Positions 8,515-17,604 of a stretch of DNA of 64,000 nucleotides are shown here, piece by piece. The notes under the pieces were generated by a model. That model was given only the letters and a program-made list of their open reading frames with translations. It was not told where the DNA came from and did not search any database. The DNA comes from an uncultured Lachnospiraceae bacterium. GTDB lineage: Bacteria > Bacillota > Clostridia > Lachnospirales > Lachnospiraceae. Position numbers and translations under genes: made by a program. The stretch covers positions 1 through 64,000 of the forward strand of contig CAMVPR010000007.1 in NCBI GenBank assembly GCA_947169385.1, given 5' to 3'. Within the stretch, counting starts at the first letter, position 1. Every line of letters starts with the position of its first letter.

Positions 8515-9357
8515 ATGAAATGTGTAGCGATTATCGTGTTATATAATCCTGATTTAGAACGACTGGATGAGAATATTAATGCTATACGCAATCAGGTTGA
8601 TGAAGTAAGGTTGTTAGATAATGGATCTGAGAATCCTAAAGTCATAGATGAATTCATCAGTAGTAATCATTTTGATAATGTTAGTATAGATCATTTTAAT
8701 GAGAATAAAGGTATAGCATACGCACTGAGGATCGGAACAGAATGGGCTGATAAAGTCGGAGCTGAGTGGGTATTATCTTTAGATCAGGATAGTGTTGCTA
8801 AACCAGGGCTGATAGATAGTTACCTTGAATACATAGATATAGATAAGTTAGGAGCCTTGACCTGTGAAGTAGAGGATAGAAATGTTGAAGAGGACAAGGC
8901 AGAATCGAATAAGGCAAATGATATCGTTGATGTGGACATATGTCTAACATCAGGTTTTTTTATGAAGGTCTCAGCGTATAAAGATACTGACGGTTATATT
9001 GATGACATGTTCATAGATAAAGTTGATTTTGACATTTGCCTGTCGCTTAAAGACGCCGGATATAGGATTGTAAGAATTCCGTATGTCGGATTGTTGCATG
9101 AGCTGGGGAGGATAACCACAGGCAGATTATTAGGCAGGAATGTTATGGTTACAAACCATCCGGCATGGAGACAGTATTACATGGCAAGGAATGGAGTAAT
9201 ACTTCATAAGAGACATCCGGATAGGTATACTCTTAAGCAATGTTTGGGTATGGAATTTAAAGAATTGGTTTTTTCGGTTTGTTTGGAAAAGAACAAATTC
9301 AAGAAGGTTTTTATGAGAATTAAAGGATTTTTTAAAGGATTAGCATATAAAAAGTAG
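8515..9357 (+). CDS. Family 2 glycosyltransferase, rhamnosyltransferase-like
   Basis: About 280 residues. It begins MKCVAIIVLYNPD and has LSLDQDS near residue 90, the LDQDS block seen in RfbF/WbbL-type rhamnosyltransferases. DIDICLSLKDAGYRI-like sequence in the second half matches the family's acceptor-side region (FDICLSLKDAGYRI). The frame is open back to a TTG at 8491, but AAGGTG at 8500-8505 and ATG 8515 fit better. The donor is probably a deoxyhexose nucleotide; this is inference from family resemblance. Confidence 0.82.
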   Translation: MKCVAIIVLYNPDLERLDENINAIRNQVDEVRLLDNGSENPKVIDEFISSNHFDNVSIDHFNENKGIAYALRIGTEWADKVGAEWVLSLDQDSVAKPGLIDSYLEYIDIDKLGALTCEVEDRNVEEDKAESNKANDIVDVDICLTSGFFMKVSAYKDTDGYIDDMFIDKVDFDICLSLKDAGYRIVRIPYVGLLHELGRITTGRLLGRNVMVTNHPAWRQYYMARNGVILHKRHPDRYTLKQCLGMEFKELVFSVCLEKNKFKKVFMRIKGFFKGLAYKK

Positions 9358-9373
9358 TTGTAAGGATAGAGAT

Positions 9374-10462
9374 TTGAAGAAGATAAGCATATATGTAAGA
9401 AATCACAATAGTGGTCCGTCATGCTATTATAGAGTGTATCAGTATTTTAAGAATAATGATGCTAAAGAGTATGATGTACTATGTCATGATCTTATGAGTG
9501 ATTTTATGTTCAAGATAAATATGAGCATCAGAAGCGGGATGTTAAGATATATTGCTATGGGCGTTTTGTATCTTAGTATGGTTTTTAGAATGCTTTTATT
9601 TATTCTTAATGATTTCATTAGAAAACCTGATGTTATTATAGTTTCTAGAACTACAATTCCCAGACGCACTCCCTTGTTTATTAGACCTCTTTTAAGAAGA
9701 TTATATCGCAATTCTAAAGTTATATGGGATTTTGATGATAATATTATTTATGCTAAAGAAATATCAGTATTTGAGAAAAATCTTCTTCTAGAGTATAGTG
9801 ACAATATTATTGTGACTAATGAATTCCTTAAGAATACTTTGCCTGATGAGCACAAGAGTAAAGTTATACTTTTACCGACGACAGATGGCGATTTCTCAGG
9901 AATTAACATTAAAAAAAGTATTCAATTCAGAAAGAAACAATTAAAGAGTGAAGTTGATATTGTATGGTCAGGTACATCATCTAATCTAGATAATGTAGAA
10001 AGGATAATTCCTGCTATAGAAAGATTTGCTAAACAGTCGTTGGTTAAAGTTAATCTGTATGTCGTTTGCAATATGCCGTTTAAATATAAAACACAATGCA
10101 ATAATCTGAATATTATATCGTTAAAATGGAGTAGAAAAAAAGCAGTTAAATGTATAAGCAGATGTCACGTCGGAATTATGCCGTTACTTGATAATGAATT
10201 TACAAGAGGGAAAGGCGGCTTTAAGCTTATCCAATATATGGCTGCGGGTGTGCCGGTTGTTGCGTCTCCTGTAGGATTTAACCTTGAGATTGTTAAAGAT
10301 GAATTTGGAATGTTGAGTAGTGATGAAGACTTTTGTTATTCCTTAAAGACTATACTTGATGATCACGATAAATGGGCAGATATGGCAGTAGCTTCATATA
10401 AAGAATATGTTAATAGGTATTCTTATGAAGATCATTTAGGTGTGATAAAAAAAATATTATAA
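9374..10462 (+). CDS. GT-B glycosyltransferase (family 4-like)
   Basis: A 362-residue protein with a TTG start, preceded by AAGGATAGAG. The N-terminal half includes a hydrophobic stretch (about 55-78) and IWDFDDNI (around 117-124), a block found in many family 4-like transferases. The C-terminal half has GGFKLIQYMAAGVPVVASPVGFN (around 280-303), the nucleotide-sugar binding loop of this group. The hydrophobic N-terminal stretch suggests close membrane association. Specificity is unknown. It lies between the rhamnosyltransferase-like gene and the ABC flippase. Confidence 0.8.
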   Translation: MKKISIYVRNHNSGPSCYYRVYQYFKNNDAKEYDVLCHDLMSDFMFKINMSIRSGMLRYIAMGVLYLSMVFRMLLFILNDFIRKPDVIIVSRTTIPRRTPLFIRPLLRRLYRNSKVIWDFDDNIIYAKEISVFEKNLLLEYSDNIIVTNEFLKNTLPDEHKSKVILLPTTDGDFSGINIKKSIQFRKKQLKSEVDIVWSGTSSNLDNVERIIPAIERFAKQSLVKVNLYVVCNMPFKYKTQCNNLNIISLKWSRKKAVKCISRCHVGIMPLLDNEFTRGKGGFKLIQYMAAGVPVVASPVGFNLEIVKDEFGMLSSDEDFCYSLKTILDDHDKWADMAVASYKEYVNRYSYEDHLGVIKKIL

Positions 10463-10482
10463 ATTGATATTTGGTGAAGATG

Positions 10483-12213
10483 ATGTTTTTGTTTAGAAAG
10501 TTTAATGAAGTTCTTGATAGAACACAGAAGATTAAGATTGCGATTATAGTTGTACTTATGATAATAGGTGCGTTTTTAGAAACACTGGGAGTTTCTTTGA
10601 TTGTACCGGTTATGACTAATATGCTTAATCCTGATTTTTTTAAGACTAACAAATATGCAGTGTTAATATGTAAAATACTCGATTTGCATACTTCTAAGAC
10701 TTTTTTGATTGCTATGCTTGTGGCTTTAATAATAATATATATTGTTAAGGATTTATTCTTATATTTTGAATATTATGTTCAACAGAGATTTCTGTGTAAT
10801 AATAAGGTATTACTTCAGAAGCAGATTATGACTGCAATCTTAAAAAGACCATATGAATACTTTTTAAATATAACAACTGGTGAAGTTCAGAGAACTATAT
10901 TGTCTGATGTTGATGGCACTTTTGCGATGCTTAACAATGTTATGATGATATATACCGAAGCTATCGTAACACTTGTAATGTTTATAGCTATACTAATTAT
11001 TAATCCTATTATGGCTTTAGTAGTTGTTGTATCACTTTGCCTTGAGATGTTGCTTATTGCCAAGGTTATTAAACCGATTATGGCTAAGTACGGAGAGAGA
11101 CAGAGAACAATTAATGCTAAGAGTAATACATGGATAATACAGTCTGTTAACGGTATAAAAGATGTTAAGGTTTCTGACAAAGGAAGCTTTTTTGTTGAGA
11201 ATTATCAGAAATATGCTGTTGAAGGTGCAAAAATTAATCGTAGTTGTAATGTTCTAAACAATGCTCCAAGATTAATTATTGAATCAGTTACTATATCTGT
11301 TATGTTGGCTTTTATATCTATATTGTTGTTCTTTGGTAAAGATATAGAACAGCTCATGCCACAGTTATCTGCATTTGCAATAGCAGCTGTTAGAATGCTT
11401 CCGTCTGCTAATCGTATCAGCGCGGCATTTAACGCTTTGCCATTTAATGAGCCTAATTTAACAGCGTTGAATGAGACTGTTAGGTCAATTAGAAATGACA
11501 AGAATGATGACGCAGTTGATGATTCTGATAAGGAACTCACATTAAACAAGCAATGTGAGCTTAAGAATGTAACTTATTCTTATCCTAATACTAAAAGTCC
11601 GGTTTTAGTTGATGCTAATATGATTATACCTGCCGGTAAATCTGTTGGTATTGTGGGAACAACAGGTTCTGGTAAAACAACATCTGTTGATATACTGTTA
11701 GGACTGCTGAATGTGGATAAGGGAGAAGTTTTATGTGATGGGGTAAATATCAAAGATGGAATGAGCAGTTGGATTAGTAAAATTGGCTATATTCCTCAGA
11801 TGATGTTTATGCTTGATGACACAATTGCTGCAAATGTGGCGTTTGGTATTGATAAAGATGATATTGATATCGATAGAGTTAAGGCGGCTCTAGAAGATGC
11901 AAAGATAATGGATTTTATCGATACACTTCCTGACGGCATAAACACTCGTATAGGAGAGCGTGGCGTAAGGCTTTCAGGTGGTCAGAGACAGCGTATAGGA
12001 ATTGCTAGAGCACTTTATAATAACCCGGAGTTGTTAGTGTTTGACGAGGCTACTTCAGCTCTTGATAACGATACGGAGTCAGCGATTATGGATTCTGTTA
12101 ACTCTTTGCATGGAAAGAAGACTATGGTTATTATAGCACATAGGCTTACGACTATTGAAGGGTGCGATATGGTTTATAGAGTTGATAATCATAAGATTTC
12201 CAGGGAACGATAA
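10483..12213 (+). CDS. ABC transporter, fused membrane and ATPase domains (PglK/MsbA-type flippase)
   Basis: Probably flips the finished undecaprenyl-linked oligosaccharide to the outer face of the membrane. A full half-transporter: six membrane segments in the first ~320 residues, then the ATPase with Walker A GTTGSGKT, signature LSGGQ and Walker B LLVFDEATSALD (about 396-403, 501-505 and 522-532 when counted from the in-frame TTG at 10471). It acts as a homodimer. ATG 10483 is preferred because GGTGA at 10473-10477 is then well placed. With the PglC-like and PglA-like genes it completes a Pgl-type export route; a Wzx-type flippase is not present in the window. An unrelated drug exporter would look similar, so the assignment rests on context. 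Confidence 0.85.
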   Translation: MFLFRKFNEVLDRTQKIKIAIIVVLMIIGAFLETLGVSLIVPVMTNMLNPDFFKTNKYAVLICKILDLHTSKTFLIAMLVALIIIYIVKDLFLYFEYYVQQRFLCNNKVLLQKQIMTAILKRPYEYFLNITTGEVQRTILSDVDGTFAMLNNVMMIYTEAIVTLVMFIAILIINPIMALVVVVSLCLEMLLIAKVIKPIMAKYGERQRTINAKSNTWIIQSVNGIKDVKVSDKGSFFVENYQKYAVEGAKINRSCNVLNNAPRLIIESVTISVMLAFISILLFFGKDIEQLMPQLSAFAIAAVRMLPSANRISAAFNALPFNEPNLTALNETVRSIRNDKNDDAVDDSDKELTLNKQCELKNVTYSYPNTKSPVLVDANMIIPAGKSVGIVGTTGSGKTTSVDILLGLLNVDKGEVLCDGVNIKDGMSSWISKIGYIPQMMFMLDDTIAANVAFGIDKDDIDIDRVKAALEDAKIMDFIDTLPDGINTRIGERGVRLSGGQRQRIGIARALYNNPELLVFDEATSALDNDTESAIMDSVNSLHGKKTMVIIAHRLTTIEGCDMVYRVDNHKISRER

Positions 12214-12269
12214 AGCTTTTTGAATTATGACTTTAGAAATTAGCAAATATGTATGATTGTGAGGTTATC

Positions 12270-13172
12270 ATGGGCGAGGCATTTCCACTTGTAACTGTAA
12301 TAACTGCATCTTATAGGAAATTTGATAAATTATTTGATACTATTGATTCTGTGTTGGCGCAGGACTATCCTAATATTGAGTATATTATTGCTGATGATTC
12401 ATCGGATAATTTTGATTATGATAGTGTGTTGAGTTACATTAATAATAACAGCGGAATTAATATCAAGAATATTCAGATTATACATAATGAAGAGAATCTT
12501 GGAACAGTAAGAAATCTTAATAACGCTTTGAGAAAATCTAATGGAGTATATATATTGCCGTTGTCATGTAATGATGTCTTTTATGATGATAATGTCGTTA
12601 CGGATATTGTTAAAGAGTTTTTAAGGTTTAAATGCGAGGTTATTGTTACTAGTCGAATGCTTTATAAAAATGATTTCGAACCGGTAGGATGTGTCCCAAG
12701 GCGTGATGAGGTAAAAAAACTAAACAAAGCAAGCCGGAGAAAACTTCACTGGTATGCAGTTTCTGGAAGATGGCATGATTTTGCATCTGGTAGTGCAATG
12801 TATTATTCGAAAGAATATATTAAGAGTATTAATTATTATGATGAAAGGTTTCGATTATGGGAAGACGGACCTTTTATTGAAAAGACTTTAAGAGAGTTGA
12901 CTATACATAGGATGTATGACAGGGTATCTATTTGGTATCAAGATGGAGGGGTATCGTCAGCTAATACTAATCCGTTTTTGATTGAAGATTATAATATTTA
13001 CACTAATGTTTTGGATGAAGCGGATTTAACTTTTTACGAAAAAAGATATTTAAAGTTTTATAGATTAGGAAAATCTGGATACTTTGAAAAGAGAAAGTTA
13101 AGTAAGTTAAAGTATATTGATATAATCATAAGTGGAAAAAAATATTTAAAATCCAGACTGTCGAATGATTAA
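12270..13172 (+). CDS. Family 2 glycosyltransferase
   Basis: A 300-residue GT-A transferase. LVTVITASYRKFDKLFDTIDSV is the N-terminal nucleotide-binding strand-loop and ADDSS the first acidic motif. RLWEDGPFIEKTL around residue 215 has the ED catalytic-base motif of this family. The frame opens at ATG 12249, but GTGAGG at 12259-12264 places ATG 12270 at the usual distance. Its acceptor and donor are unknown. The following 80 bases are very AT-rich with a possible TATAAT at 13232 ahead of the amino-sugar pair. Confidence 0.82.
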   Translation: MGEAFPLVTVITASYRKFDKLFDTIDSVLAQDYPNIEYIIADDSSDNFDYDSVLSYINNNSGINIKNIQIIHNEENLGTVRNLNNALRKSNGVYILPLSCNDVFYDDNVVTDIVKEFLRFKCEVIVTSRMLYKNDFEPVGCVPRRDEVKKLNKASRRKLHWYAVSGRWHDFASGSAMYYSKEYIKSINYYDERFRLWEDGPFIEKTLRELTIHRMYDRVSIWYQDGGVSSANTNPFLIEDYNIYTNVLDEADLTFYEKRYLKFYRLGKSGYFEKRKLSKLKYIDIIISGKKYLKSRLSND

Positions 13173-13258
13173 AAGATATAGTTGCTTAACAGTATTAGTA
13201 TTTTAATGGTTAAGAAGATATATAGATATATTATAATAATTTAGAGGATGAAGTGATT

Positions 13259-13669
13259 ATGCAGGTAATTAAGTATATGTTTCAGCCACATGGTGATGAT
13301 AGAGGACAACTTGTGGCTTTAGAAGAGTTTAAGGATATTCCTTTTAAAATTAAAAGAGTATATTATATGTATGACACCACTGAAGGTGTGGTTAGAGGGC
13401 ATCATGCTCATAAGTCTCTTGAGCAGATTCTTATATGTATTCATGGAAGTTGCAAGATTAGATTAGATAATGGCTCCGAGAAGAAGGTTGTTCCTTTAGA
13501 AAAACCGTACGAAGGTCTTTATGTCGCTAATGATATGTGGAGAGAGATGTTTGATTTCTCAAGTGATGCAGTTTTAATGGTTCTTGCATCTGAACTTTAT
13601 GATGAATCTGATTACATAAGAGATTATGACGAGTTTTTAGAATATGTTAATAGCAAAAGTGAGGAATAG
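13259..13669 (+). CDS. Sugar 3,4-ketoisomerase (FdtA/QdtA family cupin)
   Basis: Isomerises dTDP-4-keto-6-deoxyglucose to the 3-keto form, the first committed step to dTDP-Fuc3N/Qui3N-type sugars. A small cupin of 136 residues with the family hallmarks [20 protein letters not shown] and [11 protein letters not shown], whose His residues are the catalytic ones. It is immediately followed by the matching 3-aminotransferase. No dTDP-glucose genes (rmlA/rmlB) are in the window, so the precursor must be supplied from elsewhere. Whether the product is galacto (FdtA) or gluco (QdtA) configured cannot be decided here. A GTG at 13253 is an alternative start. Confidence 0.9.
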   Translation: MQVIKYMFQPHGDDRGQLVALEEFKDIPFKIKRVYYMYDTTEGVVRGHHAHKSLEQILICIHGSCKIRLDNGSEKKVVPLEKPYEGLYVANDMWREMFDFSSDAVLMVLASELYDESDYIRDYDEFLEYVNSKSEE

Positions 13670-13671
13670 TT

Positions 13672-14766
13672 ATGAATGTACCTTTTGTTAGTTTTAAACC
13701 GCTTGAAAAGGTTTTAGATAAAGAGTTAAGAGAAGCGTTTGAAAGAGTATATGAGAGTAGTTGGTATATTGGCGGTAAAGAAGACTCTTTGTTTGAGGAA
13801 GAGTTTGCAGATTATTGTAATACCAAATACTGTGTAGGTACAGGCAATGGCCTTGATTCGCTAATGTTGTCACTTAAAGCATTAGGTATTGGCGTAGGTG
13901 ATGAGGTTATTGTACCTGCTAATACCTACATTGCAACCGCGCTCGCTGTAACTTATGTTAGAGCTACGCCTGTTTTAGTTGATCCTGATATTAATACATT
14001 CAATATAGATCCTAATAAGATTGAGGAACGAATCACATCTAAGACTAAAGCGATTATGCCGGTACATCTTTATGGTCAACCTTGTGATATGGATCCAATA
14101 ATGGACATTGCTAAGAAGCATAATTTGTATGTTGTTGAGGATTGTGCTCAGGCTCATGGAGCAATATACAAAGGAAAAAAGATTGGTACATTTGGTGATG
14201 CAGCAGGTTTTAGTTTCTATCCTGGTAAGAATCTTGGCGCGTTAGGTGATGCCGGTGCTATGGTTACAGACGATTCTGAGATAGCAGATAAAGTGCGTGC
14301 TCTTGGTAATTATGGGTCTGATTATAAGTATCATCATATTTATAAGGGTAATAATAGCAGACTTGATGAGATGCAGGCTGCTTTTTTGCGTGTTAAACTT
14401 AGAATGCTTGATGAAACCAATGAAGACAGAAGAAGAATAGCGAACAGATATCTTAACGAGATTAATAATCCTAAGATTATACTTCCTACTGTTCCTGATT
14501 ATTGTCAACCGGTATGGCATGTGTTTGGAATTAGATGTGAAGATAGGGAAAAACTAGAGAAATATTTGAATGATAATGGAATTGGGACTAATAAGCATTA
14601 TCCGATTCCGGTTCATTTACAGGATTGTTATAAGGATCTTGGATATTCTGAAGGCGATTATCCAATGGCTGAGGAGATAAGTACAACTGAACTTAGTATT
14701 CCTATGTATTATGGGATGAGTGATGATGAGATAGAGCAAGTTATTCGATTGGTTAATAGTTTTTAG
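13672..14766 (+). CDS. dTDP-3-amino-3,6-dideoxyhexose transaminase (FdtB/QdtB family)
   Basis: PLP enzyme of the DegT/DnrJ family that aminates carbon 3 of the sugar produced by the preceding ketoisomerase. 364 residues; GTGNGLDSL (57-65), [10 protein letters not shown] (155-164, with pyridine-binding Asp157) and the Schiff-base Lys186 in [15 protein letters not shown]. The start is two bases after the ketoisomerase stop, so the pair is almost certainly co-translated. The sequence WYIGGKE and the [11 protein letters not shown] block near the C-terminus are typical of 3-aminotransferases of this group and distinguish it from the 4-aminotransferase at 3687. Confidence 0.92.
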   Translation: MNVPFVSFKPLEKVLDKELREAFERVYESSWYIGGKEDSLFEEEFADYCNTKYCVGTGNGLDSLMLSLKALGIGVGDEVIVPANTYIATALAVTYVRATPVLVDPDINTFNIDPNKIEERITSKTKAIMPVHLYGQPCDMDPIMDIAKKHNLYVVEDCAQAHGAIYKGKKIGTFGDAAGFSFYPGKNLGALGDAGAMVTDDSEIADKVRALGNYGSDYKYHHIYKGNNSRLDEMQAAFLRVKLRMLDETNEDRRRIANRYLNEINNPKIILPTVPDYCQPVWHVFGIRCEDREKLEKYLNDNGIGTNKHYPIPVHLQDCYKDLGYSEGDYPMAEEISTTELSIPMYYGMSDDEIEQVIRLVNSF

Positions 14767-14785
14767 TTGTTTTGTGAGGAATGAT

Positions 14786-16012
14786 ATGGATAAAAAAGTA
14801 ATATGTTTTTTTACAGATTGGTATCCAAGTTCGGATAATCCATATAAAGGTCTTTTTTTTAGAGAACAAGCTTTAGCTCTTGAAGAAAAATATGATTTCG
14901 TTGTTTTAAATTATTCAGAAAATATTAAATTTTTCCCAAGAAAACTTATTGAATTATCTTTGAATAATCAAGAACGAAACATTAAAGAGTATAGTCTTAA
15001 ATTTAATGTTCCAATTCATACTATGTTTGCAAATAAATTTGTAAATTTGAGTAAAATTGTTTTGAGTAAAATTACTGGTACATTAGGTGAGATATCAGTT
15101 GTAAAACACAGATGTGTATCAAAGATGATAAAAAAGCTTTGGGATAAACTTGATAAAAATATTGATGTATTCTATTGTGTTGATGCTCAGAAAGACGCAT
15201 ATTATTTGAAAATGTTATCTGAATTATCTAACAAGCCTTACATTGTCAGTGAACACGCGCCATTTCCATGGATTGGATGTGTAATAGAAAAAAAAGATCG
15301 TGATGCAATTGAAGCTGCAAACGCCTTTTTAGCGATAAGCAATGATAAGATAAGGCAAATTATGATGCAAAATGTTAACTTGCCCAAGACTTTTTATATT
15401 GGGAATTTGGTTGATGAGGATGCATTTAAAATAACTTCGGGTAATGGAGATGTTAAACGATTTATTATAGTTGCAGCTAATTCCTTTTACAAAAACTACA
15501 AAATGTTTGTAAATGTTATGAATAGATTGGTTGAGATCTGTAATGTACCGTTTAAAGTTTGCATCCTTGGATATGCTTCTAACAAAGGATATTCTAAGGA
15601 TCCTGACGGGTTTGAACGAATGATAATGCAGTCAAAGTTTTCTGATAGAGTTGAGTTAATTCCTGAATTACCTCATGATAAAATATGTGATGAGTTAATG
15701 AAATCTGATGCATTTGTTTTTACATCTATTCAAGAAGGACAGCCTGTATCTGTGCTTGAAGCTGCTTGCTGTGGCCTTCCTATTTTTTCTACGCGTTGTG
15801 GAGGTGTAGAAGATTACGTTGATGACAGCGTTGGCAGGATATATGATATAAATGATATCGAATCTTTTGCACAGGGTTTAGCAGATTATTTGTGTGGCAA
15901 GATTACATTTGATTCAAAATATATTAGAGAGAAAGTTGTTAGTAGATTTGGCAAGGAAGCATTCGTGTCTAATTTTGTAAATGCGGTTGAATACGTGACA
16001 GCGTCAGAATAA
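14786..16012 (+). CDS. Family 4 glycosyltransferase
   Basis: About 408 residues, GT-B fold. FFTDWYPSSDNPYKGLFFREQA at the N-terminus (residues 6-27) is a familiar opening of this group, YIVSEHAPFPW lies mid-protein, and the EX7E-type donor motif is QEGQPVSVLEAACCGLP near residue 315. The frame opens at GTG 14774, but that GTG is part of the GTGAGGA ribosome site for ATG 14786. Base composition looks more AT-rich than the initiating set (long A and T runs), consistent with a separately acquired segment. Donor unknown. Confidence 0.83.
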   Translation: MDKKVICFFTDWYPSSDNPYKGLFFREQALALEEKYDFVVLNYSENIKFFPRKLIELSLNNQERNIKEYSLKFNVPIHTMFANKFVNLSKIVLSKITGTLGEISVVKHRCVSKMIKKLWDKLDKNIDVFYCVDAQKDAYYLKMLSELSNKPYIVSEHAPFPWIGCVIEKKDRDAIEAANAFLAISNDKIRQIMMQNVNLPKTFYIGNLVDEDAFKITSGNGDVKRFIIVAANSFYKNYKMFVNVMNRLVEICNVPFKVCILGYASNKGYSKDPDGFERMIMQSKFSDRVELIPELPHDKICDELMKSDAFVFTSIQEGQPVSVLEAACCGLPIFSTRCGGVEDYVDDSVGRIYDINDIESFAQGLADYLCGKITFDSKYIREKVVSRFGKEAFVSNFVNAVEYVTASE

Positions 16013-16053
16013 TAAATTATTGATGTTCTAATTTATTGGAGGACTGTGTGATA

Positions 16054-17013
16054 ATGATAAATCCTTTAGTTAGTGTACTTGTTTCATGTTATAATCATGA
16101 AATTTTTTTGGGTGATTTTTTTAATAGTTTAATTTCTCAGACATATAACAATATAGAATTAATATTTATTGATGACTGTTCTCCTGATGAAAGTTGGAAT
16201 GTTGTACAAAAATATTATACAAGTCTTACAGAGAGATTTGAGTCTTGTGTAATTAGTAGAAATGAAATTAACAAAGGATTGGTTAAGAATCTTAATAATA
16301 TGATCAAAGTAGCTAATGGTAAATATATTAAGATTATTGCTAGTGATGATTTCCTGAAAAATGATGCAATAGAGAAGTATGTGGAGTATATGGAAACTAA
16401 TGACGATTGTGATATATGTGTCAGTAATGGATATGCAGTGTCAGAGAATTCAACATTAGATAACATTGATATAATAAATTCTGTATATGATGAAGCCCCA
16501 AATTTATTGTCTGAAGGTTTATTTAAAAGGATTTATACCTGTAATTTTATATTTGCACCAGGAGTGTTTGTGAAAAAAAGCGTTTATGATTCGATTGGGT
16601 TATACGATGAGGATATTTGCTTTGAAGATTGGGATATGTGGTTGCGTGCAAGCTGTTTAAATGATGTGAAATGGGGATATTTTGATGCGGAGCTTATATA
16701 TTATCGTAAGAATTCTTTATCAATGTCATCAATATACATAACTATTGATGATAGAAGGAAAAGATTTATTTCTAATCAGCTAAAAACATTAAAAAAACAT
16801 ATGAAGTGTGCTGGAAAAACATTGTATTATAATTTAGTTTATAATATTTTGGTTGCTGAGTTTTTTATGACATATTCAAGTGATGATGATTCTATTGGCT
16901 ATAATAATTATATAAGATCTATGATCAGATTTTTTCCGGATTTTGTATTTTTGAACCGGAAGAATAAGATTGATTATCTTAGAGTGTTAAAAAGAGATAT
17001 TTTGAAAAAATAG
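16054..17013 (+). CDS. Family 2 glycosyltransferase
   Basis: About 319 residues. Typical GT-A start INPLVSVLVSCYNHEIFLGDF with the first acidic motif FIDDCSPDES, the second SDDF, and FEDWDMWLR as the catalytic-base block. GGAGG at 16038-16042 is 11 bases before ATG 16054 and 5 before an in-frame GTG at 16048, so either could be the start. Like its upstream neighbour it is very AT-rich. The function within the oligosaccharide assembly cannot be narrowed down. Confidence 0.82.
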   Translation: MINPLVSVLVSCYNHEIFLGDFFNSLISQTYNNIELIFIDDCSPDESWNVVQKYYTSLTERFESCVISRNEINKGLVKNLNNMIKVANGKYIKIIASDDFLKNDAIEKYVEYMETNDDCDICVSNGYAVSENSTLDNIDIINSVYDEAPNLLSEGLFKRIYTCNFIFAPGVFVKKSVYDSIGLYDEDICFEDWDMWLRASCLNDVKWGYFDAELIYYRKNSLSMSSIYITIDDRRKRFISNQLKTLKKHMKCAGKTLYYNLVYNILVAEFFMTYSSDDDSIGYNNYIRSMIRFFPDFVFLNRKNKIDYLRVLKRDILKK

Positions 17014-17100
17014 AATTTAGTTTATTGTAACTATAATATGTCATTGTGGTTATTGTATGTTAATATAATTGATTTATATGTGATTTTTAAAGAGGTTATA

Positions 17101-17595
17101 ATGAAACTAAGAAAACTAAAACCAGAAGATGCCTCATATATGCTTGAGTGGATGCATGACAAAAGCGTAGTAGAGTATATGAAGGCTGATTTTTCGAGTA
17201 AAACAATAGATGATTGTGTTTGCTTTATAGATGTTGCTCAATCTGATAGTAAGAATATTCATTTTGCGGTTGTTGATGATAAAGATGAGTACATGGGAAC
17301 TGTGTCATTAAAGAACTGTGATGGAGTATCTGCTGAATTTGCTATTACTATTAGAGCGTGTGCTATGGGGCAGGGATATTCTAAGTTTGGTATGAGCGAG
17401 ATTATCAAGTACGCATTTAATGAACTTAATTTAAAACTAGTATATTGGTATGTCGATTCAGCTAACAAAAGAGCTGTTAGATTTTATGATAAGAACGGAT
17501 ATCAAAGAGTTAAAGATATTAATGAATATGTAGACACAGTTAGTATAGATAATTCTGATTATATTTGGTATGTTGTGATGAAAACAGAGTATTAG
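17101..17595 (+). CDS. GNAT-family N-acetyltransferase, likely amino-sugar modifying
   Basis: A RimJ/RimL-type GNAT of 164 residues using the ATG at 17101 behind AAAGAGG; the frame is open from 17038, but that upstream part is hydrophobic and without a ribosome site. Motif A is seen as IRACAMGQGYSKFGM (Q/RxxGxG/A-like acetyl-CoA loop), followed by YVDSANKRAVRFYDKNGYQ, the typical C-terminal arm. In this locus the natural substrate is the free amino group made by the FdtB-like enzyme, since the hexapeptide acetyltransferase FdtC is missing. PseH, which acetylates a 4-amino sugar, is a precedent for a GNAT in this job. The substrate is inference from context. Confidence 0.75.
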   Translation: MKLRKLKPEDASYMLEWMHDKSVVEYMKADFSSKTIDDCVCFIDVAQSDSKNIHFAVVDDKDEYMGTVSLKNCDGVSAEFAITIRACAMGQGYSKFGMSEIIKYAFNELNLKLVYWYVDSANKRAVRFYDKNGYQRVKDINEYVDTVSIDNSDYIWYVVMKTEY

Positions 17596-17604
17596 GAGGC
17601 AGGT

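Noticed and set aside
17038-17100. Upstream extension of the GNAT protein
   Set aside because: The extra 21 residues are hydrophobic and unlike GNAT N-termini, no ribosome site precedes 17038, and AAAGAGG is well placed for ATG 17101.
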